Source: Hymenobacter cheonanensis
Lineage (GTDB): Bacteria; Bacteroidota; Bacteroidia; Cytophagales; Hymenobacteraceae
Assembly: GCF_030581075.1 (NCBI RefSeq)
Contig: NZ_JAUQSW010000004.1
Span: 372,001 to 436,000, forward strand
DNA: 64,000 bases
Direction of reading: 5' to 3'
How positions within the stretch are numbered: the stretch's first letter is position 1; the number at the start of each line of letters is the position of its first letter. A model generated the notes under the pieces. It saw nothing but the letters and a program-made list of their open reading frames with translations, ran no database searches and had not been told where the DNA came from. Positions 33,788 through 41,041 of the stretch are shown here, piece after piece. The position numbers were made by a program, and so were the translations under genes.

Positions 33788-33808
33788 GGCTTTGCCTGGC
33801 TTTCGTAC

Positions 33809-34411
33809 ATGATGAGTTCTTCCCGATTCTGGGGTTTGGCGCTGCTGACCGCAAGCGCCACCGGGCTGCTGGCCGCGTGCGCGTCGGCGCCCGATTTTAC
33901 GCCCAAGCCCAAAGGCTACAACCGCATCGACCTGCCGCCGCACCGCTACCGCACGCTAGGGCCGGGCCATCCCTACACGTTTCAGTACTCGCAGTACGCC
34001 AAGGTCTTGCGCGACTCGTCGTACCTGGCCCAGCCCGACTGGCTCAACATATATTACCCGCAGCTGCACGCCAATGTGCAGATAACCTACACCAACGTGG
34101 TGCGCAACCGCCAGCTTTACAACAAGATGATGGAGGACGCGCGCAAACTCACGGGTAAGCACCAGATTAAGGCGACCTCGATTGAGGAAAAGATTCTGCG
34201 CACCCCCAACGGGATGCGCGCTTCGGTGTTTGAGTTGGAAGGCGAGGTGCCGAGCCAGTTTCAGTTTTATACTACCGACAGTACCACGCACTTCTTTCGG
34301 GCGGCGCTCTACTTCCGCACGGCTACGGCCAACGACTCGCTGGCCCCGGTGATTGAGTACGTGAAGTATGATATGATTCAGCTGCTGAACACGCTGAAAT
34401 ACAATAAGTAA
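33809..34411 (+). CDS. gldD: Gliding motility lipoprotein GldD
   Basis: From ATG 33809 the protein has 200 residues. A lipoprotein signal precedes a Cys in LLAACASAP, and the GldD signature begins at once (FTPKPKGYNRIDLPPHRYRTL). PDWLNIYYPQLHANVQITY, LTGKHQIKATSI and TTDSTTHFFRAALYFRT, followed by NDSLAPVIEYVKYD, complete it. GldD is needed for gliding and T9SS in Flavobacterium. Its usual neighbour gldE is absent between ssb and gldD here. Confidence 0.9.
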   Translation: MMSSSRFWGLALLTASATGLLAACASAPDFTPKPKGYNRIDLPPHRYRTLGPGHPYTFQYSQYAKVLRDSSYLAQPDWLNIYYPQLHANVQITYTNVVRNRQLYNKMMEDARKLTGKHQIKATSIEEKILRTPNGMRASVFELEGEVPSQFQFYTTDSTTHFFRAALYFRTATANDSLAPVIEYVKYDMIQLLNTLKYNK

Positions 34412-34423
34412 GTAAAATTATTT

Positions 34424-34450
34424 GTCATGCTGCGCTGCGCTCTGCATGAC
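34424..34450. repeat. Degenerate GTCATGCTG-family hairpin, copy 5
   Basis: GTCATGC (34424-34430) pairs with GCATGAC (34444-34450) around a GC-rich loop. It lies between gldD and recG and looks like the outer end of a shrunken family member. Confidence 0.5.
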
Positions 34451-34467
34451 GAGCGTACTCGGTATTC

Positions 34468-36564
34468 ATGAGTAATTTCTTTCAAACCAAGCTGGAGTAT
34501 CTGCGCGGCGTGGGCTTGCAGCGGGCGCAGCTGCTGGGCAAGGAGCTAGGCCTGTTTACTTACGGCGACCTCATTCAGCGCTACCCGTTTCGCTACCTCG
34601 ACCGCACGCAGTTTTATAATATTGTGGACCTGCACGATGACTTGCCCTACGTGCAGGTGAAGGGCGTGCTGCGCGGCCGCGAAGTGATAGGCGAGGGACC
34701 CAAAAAGCGCCTCGTAGCCAAGGTGGGCGACGCCAGCGGCGAACTGGAAGTAGTGTGGTTTAAGGGCGTTAACTACCTGGAAAAGGTTGTTAAAAACCAT
34801 CAGGAATACATTGTTTTTGGCAAGCCGACCATGTTCAACGGCCGCCCCCAGATGGCGCATCCCGAGCTGGAAGAAGTGACCGAGCAGAAGGCGGGCCAGA
34901 GCTTTTTGCAGCCGGTGTACAACACCAGCGAGAAGCTCAAAAACTACCACCGCATCGACAGCAAGGCGATAATGCGGATGGTGAGCGACCTGCTCAAAAT
35001 TGCGCTGCCGCAGGTAACCGAAACGCTGTCGCCGGCGCTCATTCAGCACTACGCCTTGCTCGATAAGGCCACGGCTTTGCAGCAGATTCACTTTCCGCAG
35101 ACCCCCGAACTGCTGGAAAAGGCGCGGTTCCGGCTCAAGTTTGAGGAGCTGTTTTACATTCAGCTCAAACTACTGCGCCAGAAAGACCAGCGCAAAGTCA
35201 CGCTGTCGGGGCAGATTTTTAACGAGGTGCCGACCTTGGTGCACTTCTACAAAAACGTGATGCCCTTCGACCTGACGGGCGCGCAGAAGCGGGTTATCCA
35301 CGAGATTTACAAGGATTTTTTGGCTGGCCAGCAGATGAACCGGCTCTTGCAGGGCGATGTGGGCTCGGGCAAAACTATCGTGGCCTTCATCGCTATGCTG
35401 ATGGCCGCCGACAACGGCGCCCAAAGCTGCCTGATGGCGCCCACCGAAATTCTGGCCGACCAGCACTACCAGGGCCTGAAGGTGTATGCCGACCAGCTAG
35501 GGCTCAACATTGGCAAGCTCACGGGCAGCACCCGCACCAGCGAGCGGCGCGTGCTGCACGAGCAGCTGCGCAACGGCGAGATGCAGATGCTCGTGGGCAC
35601 CCACGCCTTGCTCGAAGACGTGGTGCAGTTCCGCAACCTGGGCCTGACTATAATGGACGAGCAGCACCGCTTTGGGGTGGCGCAGCGCTCAAAATTGTGG
35701 CAAAAAAATCCCTATGTGATACCCCACGTGCTGGTGATGACGGCCACGCCCATTCCGCGCACCCTGGCCATGACGCTCTACGGCGACCTCGATGTGAGCG
35801 TGATTGACGAGCTGCCGGCCGGCCGCAAGCCCATCGTGACGGTGCACCGCTACGACGCCAACCGCCTGAAAGTGTTTCAGTTCATTCGCGACCAGGTGGC
35901 GCTGGGGCGGCAGGTCTACATCGTGTACCCGCTTATTGAGGAAAGCGAAACGATGGATTACAAGGACCTGACCGACGGCTACGAAAGCGTGAGCCGGGCC
36001 TTTCCCGACCTGCAAATCAGCATTGTGCACGGGCGCATGAAGGCCGAGGAAAAGGACTTCGAAATGGCGCGCTTCGTGAAGAAGGAAACCCAGATAATGG
36101 TGGCCACCACCGTGATTGAGGTGGGGGTGAACGTGCCCAACGCCTCGGTGATGGTAATTGAGAGCGCCGAGCGCTTTGGCCTGAGCCAGCTGCACCAGCT
36201 GCGCGGCCGCGTGGGCCGGGGCGCCGACCAGAGCTATTGCATCCTGATGACGGGCTACAAGCTGAGCAAGGACAGCCGCACCCGCCTCGAAACGATGGTG
36301 CGTACCAACAACGGCTTCGAGATAGCCGACATTGACCTGAAGCTGCGCGGGCCCGGCGACCTTATGGGCACCCAGCAGAGCGGCGTGCTCGACCTGCTGA
36401 TTGCCGACCTGGCCAAGGACGGGCGCATTCTGAGCGAAAGCCGGGCCGCCGCCCAAACTATTCTGGCCGACGACCCCGAATTGGCCCGGCCCGAGCATGC
36501 CAATATCCGGCGGCACATCGAAAGCCTGCCTCCCACGGCCGTTAACTGGAGCCGGATTAGCTGA
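34468..36564 (+). CDS. recG: ATP-dependent DNA helicase RecG
   Basis: A 698-residue helicase that reverses stalled replication forks and branch-migrates Holliday junctions. The N-terminal wedge/OB domain occupies residues about 1-210. The helicase core has Walker A GDVGSGKT, the DEQHRFG motif, TATPIPRTLAMTLYGDLDVS and the C-terminal QLRGRVGRG. The length is as expected. It follows gldD with a short repeat between and converges on the small gene at 36619. Confidence 0.95.
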   Translation: MSNFFQTKLEYLRGVGLQRAQLLGKELGLFTYGDLIQRYPFRYLDRTQFYNIVDLHDDLPYVQVKGVLRGREVIGEGPKKRLVAKVGDASGELEVVWFKGVNYLEKVVKNHQEYIVFGKPTMFNGRPQMAHPELEEVTEQKAGQSFLQPVYNTSEKLKNYHRIDSKAIMRMVSDLLKIALPQVTETLSPALIQHYALLDKATALQQIHFPQTPELLEKARFRLKFEELFYIQLKLLRQKDQRKVTLSGQIFNEVPTLVHFYKNVMPFDLTGAQKRVIHEIYKDFLAGQQMNRLLQGDVGSGKTIVAFIAMLMAADNGAQSCLMAPTEILADQHYQGLKVYADQLGLNIGKLTGSTRTSERRVLHEQLRNGEMQMLVGTHALLEDVVQFRNLGLTIMDEQHRFGVAQRSKLWQKNPYVIPHVLVMTATPIPRTLAMTLYGDLDVSVIDELPAGRKPIVTVHRYDANRLKVFQFIRDQVALGRQVYIVYPLIEESETMDYKDLTDGYESVSRAFPDLQISIVHGRMKAEEKDFEMARFVKKETQIMVATTVIEVGVNVPNASVMVIESAERFGLSQLHQLRGRVGRGADQSYCILMTGYKLSKDSRTRLETMVRTNNGFEIADIDLKLRGPGDLMGTQQSGVLDLLIADLAKDGRILSESRAAAQTILADDPELARPEHANIRRHIESLPPTAVNWSRIS

Positions 36565-36587
36565 GTAACAGCCCTTTTGGGCATAAA

Positions 36588-36615
36588 AAAAGCGGTTTCA
36601 ACTGAAACCGCTTAG
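36588..36615. terminator. Terminator between recG and the small exported-protein gene
   Basis: AAGCGGTTTCA pairs with TGAAACCGCTT, with AAAAAA before and T-rich sequence after, between convergent genes. Confidence 0.8.
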
Positions 36616-36618
36616 CCT

Positions 36619-36852
36619 TTAAAACCAAGTGAGGGGAAGCTCCTGCTTCTTTCGCTGGTTAACGGGAGTAATGGTATTGGCTTGTTCCTCAGTGGTATAG
36701 CTAGTGAGCGCCATGTCAGCCGTGTTGCTAGGGGCAAAAAGGGTAACCGGGGCTTTGGCCAGGCCAGCCGAGGCCGCGGGCTGGGCAAGCTGCATATAGC
36801 GGCCAGCAATGATGAGCGCAAATAAGGAGCCGAGCTTTAAGAAAGATTTCAT
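36619..36852 (-). CDS. Small hypothetical exported protein
   Basis: From ATG 36852 the protein has 77 residues. MKSFLKLGSLFALIIAGRYMQLAQPAAS is a signal peptide or single membrane segment. The rest is polar (NTADMALTSYTTEEQANTIT) and has no motif I recognise. Support is its own terminator, normal codon use and a plausible signal. The frame extends seven codons further upstream. The function is unknown. Confidence 0.5.
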   Translation of the reverse strand: MKSFLKLGSLFALIIAGRYMQLAQPAASAGLAKAPVTLFAPSNTADMALTSYTTEEQANTITPVNQRKKQELPLTWF

Positions 36853-36873
36853 AGGTAATGGATAGTGGCACAT

Positions 36874-37196
36874 ACTATCCCAAAATTGGTGCCAATTAGT
36901 AGATTATTCCTTGAATATCAGAAAATTAAGCGGTGGGTGGGAAAAGAAAAGCGAGGTGATAGGCCGGTGCTGCGGGTTGCAGCGCGCGCCCATTAAACGG
37001 CGGGCAACTGGGATGGTTGCATTTTCGAAAATTAAAGTTCGATAACAAGCGCCAGGAGCAAAGGTACGCCGGCCGAACGCCGGCCGCTGGTAGCCGAATG
37101 GCGTCTTTTCTTTAGCGAGGCACCAGCGACTTGGGTTGGCTAGGGTACTTTTGGGGCGGTAAAGGGCACTTGCGCCTTTTTTAACGAGTATTCTAC
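36874..37196. other. 323-base gap between divergent genes
   Basis: No gene is apparent. It contains a short palindrome TTTTCGAAAA near 37022 and a repeated CGCCGGCCG unit near 37068-37087. It should hold the promoters of both flanking genes, but I find no clear TAnnTTTG box. Confidence 0.4.
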
Positions 37197-38663
37197 ATGC
37201 GTTTTTTCTTTGGGATAACTACTCTGGCATTCTGCGGCTTACTAGGGATTGCCCACCCGGCGCAGGCTCAAAAAACGAAGGCTGCTCCTTTCAGCTACCT
37301 GCCCGAGCAGGGCGAAGACCGCTACAACCAGCGGGTGCCGCAGAAAACCCTGGCCTTGGCCGATGGCAGCGGCTTCGTCATTCTGGCCCACCAGAGCGGG
37401 AGTGCCTACGCGGTAGAGCGCTACGACGCCGACCTCAAAAAGCAGTGGAGCACAACCCTGCCCGTGGCGCCGGGCGAAACGGTGGAGGCCTTTGGGCGCA
37501 ATGCCGAGCAGGTGTGGGTGGTCATTCACCACGCCGATGAGAGCAGCCAGAGCCTGACCGTGCAGCCCCTGGCCCTGGCCGGCGGCCAGAAGGGGGCGCC
37601 CGTAGTAGTAGTAACCGCGCCGGCCCAGGACCGCCGCCCCGTGGTGCGGCTCTCGCCCGATGGCAGCCGCCTGCTGGCCTACCGCTACGTGGCCCGCGAA
37701 ATGCAGGTGAAAACCCTGGAAGGCACGCTCTACGACCAGAAGCTGAGCAAAATCCTGGACCGCACCTATGACTTCCGCGACCAGGGCGACTTTTTTTCGC
37801 CCAACATCCTGCTAGCCAACGATGGCACGCAATACGTGACGCTGCTCGGCGATGGCATGAAGAAGCTGACCGTGCGCCGCTACCCCGCCACCGCCGACCG
37901 CGTGGGCGTGGCCACCGCTATTCAGGTAATGGGTGTGCCGGTGGGCGGCACCTTTGGGGGCCAGCCCATTACCATCCGCGATGCCAAGTTCAGCCTCCAG
38001 CCCGATGGCCAGCTCTACGCCGCCGCGCTGTGCGCTAATGACCGCACCGGCCAGCTTAGTGGCCTGAAGGTGGTGCGCTTCGACTTTGCCGAGAGCAAGC
38101 TGAAGCTGGCCGACGAGCTGCCGTTTGCCCCGGCTTTCCTGGGCGAGATAACCGCCGCCACCGGCACCGAGGTCAAGAACTTAGCTGATATCTACCTGGC
38201 TGATATGCTCTTGACCGACAGCAAGAACCTGGTTATCATCGCCGAGCGCCACTTCGAAGAAGGCGGCCCCGAGCTGCCGGTGCACGCCCGCGAGCTGTAT
38301 CTATTCGGCTACAGCCCGTTTCTGACGCCCACCTGGCACGCCATCGTGGCCAAGGACCAGGTGGCCCCGGCCATCGATAGCTACACGGGTATTGGCTACC
38401 GGGCCGCCGTGTTTGGCGAAGACGTACAACTCGTAACGCTGGAAACCATCAGCGGCAAGTCGGACCTCTACCTGCGCAAAGTGCAGGCGCCCACCGGGGT
38501 TATCAGCCCCCCGCAACGCCTCAAGCTCAACGTAGCCAACGACCAGCAGCTCGCCTACGTCAAAGACTTCACCGCCTGGCTAGGCCCCAAAACCATCATC
38601 GGCATCAGCCGCCCCAGCAAAAAATCGGCGGCGCTCCAGCTGAACGAAGTGAAGCTCAAATAA
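37197..38663 (+). CDS. Large secreted protein, probable beta-propeller, function unknown
   Basis: A 488-residue protein with a signal peptide (MRFFFGITTLAFCGLLGIAHPAQAQ). The rest reads as repeated beta-rich units with patterns such as GSGFVILAHQSGSAYAVERY and VVRLSPDGSRLLAYRYV, which suggest a WD40/TolB-like propeller. I do not recognise a named family. Its stop codon abuts the second CACGGATT repeat. Confidence 0.75.
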   Translation: MRFFFGITTLAFCGLLGIAHPAQAQKTKAAPFSYLPEQGEDRYNQRVPQKTLALADGSGFVILAHQSGSAYAVERYDADLKKQWSTTLPVAPGETVEAFGRNAEQVWVVIHHADESSQSLTVQPLALAGGQKGAPVVVVTAPAQDRRPVVRLSPDGSRLLAYRYVAREMQVKTLEGTLYDQKLSKILDRTYDFRDQGDFFSPNILLANDGTQYVTLLGDGMKKLTVRRYPATADRVGVATAIQVMGVPVGGTFGGQPITIRDAKFSLQPDGQLYAAALCANDRTGQLSGLKVVRFDFAESKLKLADELPFAPAFLGEITAATGTEVKNLADIYLADMLLTDSKNLVIIAERHFEEGGPELPVHARELYLFGYSPFLTPTWHAIVAKDQVAPAIDSYTGIGYRAAVFGEDVQLVTLETISGKSDLYLRKVQAPTGVISPPQRLKLNVANDQQLAYVKDFTAWLGPKTIIGISRPSKKSAALQLNEVKLK

Positions 38664-38920
38664 ATCACGGATTACACGGATTTTAGCGGATTTCACGGAT
38701 TTTGTGGACGATTCGCTAGGGTCAATTCCAACGTAAAAGGCCACCCAACTGGGTGGCCTTTTTTGGTTTGGCAGGTAGAGCAAATGCCGAATACAAACCC
38801 TAGTGAACCGTCCACAGAATCCGTGAAATCGTTAGCTTGCGCTGGCTCCACTGTGGGCCGCACGTAGTGAACCGTCCACAGAATCCGTGAAATCCGCTAA
38901 AATCCGTGTAATCCGTGATT
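38663..38920. repeat. Inverted repeat, CACGGATT family, copy 2
   Basis: Arms 38663-38709 and 38874-38920 of CACGGATT/AATCCGTG units enclose a terminator (38735-38765). A partial extra copy of the right arm lies at about 38801-38830. It fills the gap between two convergent genes exactly: the left gene's TAA ends at 38663 and the right gene's stop begins at 38921. Confidence 0.9.
38735..38765. terminator. Bidirectional terminator inside the CACGGATT repeat, copy 2
   Basis: AAAAGGCCACCCA pairs with TGGGTGGCCTTTT around a two-base loop, with flanking A and T tracts. It has the same plan as the hairpin at 28279-28312 with a different stem sequence. Confidence 0.9.
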
Positions 38921-40708
38921 TTAGTAGCAGTACTCGTTGGCTTCGATGAGCTTGGCGGCTACGCGGCGACGGGCATCTTTCACGTTGAACAGGTCGGGCT
39001 TGGTGAAGCGCTTGAGGCCCATGCTGAGCAGGCGCTGCTCGTCGCCCTCGGTCATGCTGGCGATAGCTTCGCGGCCCGATTTCTCGACCAGGTCGATGGC
39101 GTCGGAGAGGTACACGCGGGCCATGTCGAGCTGCTGGGCCAGGGCCTCTTCGCCTTTGGCGGCGATTTCCTTTTCTACGCGCAGCAGGGTGCTTTCGGCG
39201 GTGTAGGTTTTGATGGCCATGTCGGCAATGTTCATCAGCACTTCCTGCTCCTTGGCGAGCGAGTTCATGTACTTCTGCACGGCCGTGCCGGCTACCATCA
39301 GCACCGCCTTCTTCAGGTTGGCAATGGCTTTCTTCTCGCTAGCGAAGGCCGAGTCGTCGCTCTCGCCCATGCTCGGGATGCTCATCAGCTCCTGCTGCAC
39401 GGCCTGGGCCGGGCCCATAAGGTCGATTTCGCCCTTCAGACCCTTTTTCAGAATCATATCGACGGCCAGCATCCGGTTGATTTCGTTGGTGCCCTCGAAA
39501 ATGCGGTTGATGCGCGAGTCGCGGTAGTTGCGGTCCATCGGGTAGTCCGACGAGAAGCCGTAGCCACCGTAAATCTGCACGCCCTCATCGGTCACGTAGT
39601 CAAGTACTTCCGAGCCTTCTACTTTCAAAATGGCGCACTCCACGGCAAACTCGCGGGCGGCGCCCAGCAGGGCTTCGTTGGTGCCGAGGCCGCTAGCCAG
39701 TAGCTCCTGTTCTTTGCGGTAGATGTCCTCGCCGGCGCGGTAAATGGCCGATTCTACGGCGTACATGCGGATGGCCTGCTGCGCCAGCTTGTAGCGGATA
39801 GCGCCAAACTTCGAGATGGGGAGCTTGAACTGCACGCGCTCGTTGGCATACTTCACGCTCTGGGTAGCCGTGGCCTTAGCGCCGCCCAGGCAAGCGGCGG
39901 CTAGCTTAATGCGGCCGATATTCAGCACGTTGAACGCGATGAGGTGGCCTTTGCCAATCTCGCCCAGCACGTTTTCCTTGGGCACCTGCGCATCGGTCAG
40001 GAACACCTGGCGGGTCGACGAGCCGCGGATACCCATCTTGTGCTCCTCGTTGCCGAGGCTCAGGCCGGGCGTGTCCTTGTCCACGATGAAGCCCGTGAAC
40101 TGCTCCCCGTCAATCTTGGCAAACACGATAAACACGTCGGCAAAGCCGGCGTTGGTAATCCACATTTTCTGGCCGTTCAGCACGTAGTGCGTGCCTTCGG
40201 CATTGAGCACGGCTTTGGTTTTGGCCCCTAGCGCGTCGGAGCCCGAGCCTGGCTCCGTCAGGCAGTAAGCGCCCATCAGGGTGCCATCGGTGAGGCCGGG
40301 GATGTATTTCTGCTTCTGCGCGTCGTTGCCGAAGTACAGAATCGGCAGCAGGGCGATGCCCGTGTGCGCCGCAAAGGCCACCGGAAACGAGTTGCCGCCG
40401 CCCACGCCTTCCGTCACGCGCAGGGCGGTGGGGAAGTCCATGTCCAGGCCACCAAACTGCTCGGGCACGCTCACGCCAAACAGGCCTAGCTGGCCAGCCT
40501 TCTCCATCAGGCCGCGCATGAGGCCTTCCTCGTGGTTGTCGAGGCGCTCGAGCAAGGGGTGCACCTCGGCGGCCACAAAGTCCACGCAGGTCTGGTACAT
40601 CATGTTCTGCTCCTCCGTAAAGTCGGCGGGCGTGAAAACATCCTGAGCTTCAGTAGCCTTGATAATGAATTCGCCGCCTTTCACGGCAGCTTTGTTTGAA
40701 GTTTCCAT
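38921..40708 (-). CDS. Acyl-CoA dehydrogenase (VLCAD-like)
   Basis: The FAD enzyme of beta-oxidation's first step. At 595 residues it has the extra C-terminal domain of very-long-chain types. CLTEPGSGSDALGAKTKA and NGQKMWITNAGFADVFIVFAK line the substrate/FAD site, and GGYGFSSDYPMDRNYRDSRINRIFEGTNEI carries the C-terminal signature with the likely catalytic Glu. In related genomes it sits next to the thiolase gene; here that gene is about 17 kb away (57733). Two copies of the proposed regulatory motif lie upstream (40741 and 40809). Confidence 0.92.
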   Translation of the reverse strand: METSNKAAVKGGEFIIKATEAQDVFTPADFTEEQNMMYQTCVDFVAAEVHPLLERLDNHEEGLMRGLMEKAGQLGLFGVSVPEQFGGLDMDFPTALRVTEGVGGGNSFPVAFAAHTGIALLPILYFGNDAQKQKYIPGLTDGTLMGAYCLTEPGSGSDALGAKTKAVLNAEGTHYVLNGQKMWITNAGFADVFIVFAKIDGEQFTGFIVDKDTPGLSLGNEEHKMGIRGSSTRQVFLTDAQVPKENVLGEIGKGHLIAFNVLNIGRIKLAAACLGGAKATATQSVKYANERVQFKLPISKFGAIRYKLAQQAIRMYAVESAIYRAGEDIYRKEQELLASGLGTNEALLGAAREFAVECAILKVEGSEVLDYVTDEGVQIYGGYGFSSDYPMDRNYRDSRINRIFEGTNEINRMLAVDMILKKGLKGEIDLMGPAQAVQQELMSIPSMGESDDSAFASEKKAIANLKKAVLMVAGTAVQKYMNSLAKEQEVLMNIADMAIKTYTAESTLLRVEKEIAAKGEEALAQQLDMARVYLSDAIDLVEKSGREAIASMTEGDEQRLLSMGLKRFTKPDLFNVKDARRRVAAKLIEANEYCY

Positions 40709-40740
40709 GATGGAAATAAGGTATGGTGGGAAGTGAAACT

Positions 40741-40764
40741 GTTAGGCGTGCCGACTATTAGGGC
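40741..40764. promoter_or_regulatory. Candidate beta-oxidation operator, site 1
   Basis: GTTAGGCGTGCCGACTA (40741-40757), followed by TTAGGGCAA, is 33 bases upstream of the acyl-CoA dehydrogenase ATG. It shares 17 identical bases with site 2 and most positions with the site upstream of the MarR gene. The centre TAG-N9-CTA is an imperfect palindrome. Confidence 0.55.
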
Positions 40765-40808
40765 AACAACGATTCGGTCATTTTGGTGTTGCAAGATAAG
40801 CGAAAAAT

Positions 40809-40831
40809 GTTAGGCGTGCCGACTACTTCGG
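40809..40831. promoter_or_regulatory. Candidate beta-oxidation operator, site 2
   Basis: The motif begins GTTAGGCGTGCCGACTA and ends CTTCGG. It matches the site at 62096-62118 at 19 of 23 positions. Its position upstream of the acyl-CoA dehydrogenase gene suggests shared control with the MarR operon. Confidence 0.55.
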
Positions 40832-40860
40832 AAAAAGTAACCGAAAATTTACAACACTAA

Positions 40861-40905
40861 CAACACTGACTAATTCACCTGACTGAGGTGAGTTAGTCAG
40901 TGTTG
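40861..40905. repeat. Inverted repeat CAACACTGACTAA...TTAGTCAGTGTTG
   Basis: Arms of about 20 bases with one mismatch pair around a short loop. It stands at the junction between the acyl-CoA dehydrogenase promoter region and the polysaccharide locus, just before the long inverted repeat at 40918. Confidence 0.8.
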
Positions 40906-40917
40906 AAATCGGTAAAA

Positions 40918-41022
40918 ACACGTTCGTCATGCTGAGCTTGCCGAAGCATCTTGGCCGCACCGTTGAATTAATCCGGACGGCGCAAGCAAGATGCTTCGGC
41001 AAGCTCAGCATGACGAACGTGT
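40918..41022. repeat. Inverted repeat, GTCATGCTGA family, copy 6 (left edge of the polysaccharide locus)
   Basis: Perfect 35-base arms (40918-40952 and 40988-41022) with core GTCATGCTGAGCTTGCCGAA, around a 35-base loop. It lies 19 bases past the GH2 stop codon, at the left boundary of the polysaccharide utilisation locus. Confidence 0.92.
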
Positions 41023-41041
41023 TCGAAAGTAGTTTACTAGG

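Noticed and set aside
38915..39703. 262-codon plus-strand frame over the acyl-CoA dehydrogenase gene
   Set aside because: It is a shadow of the minus-strand gene and is rich in His, Val and Gly with no recognisable domain.
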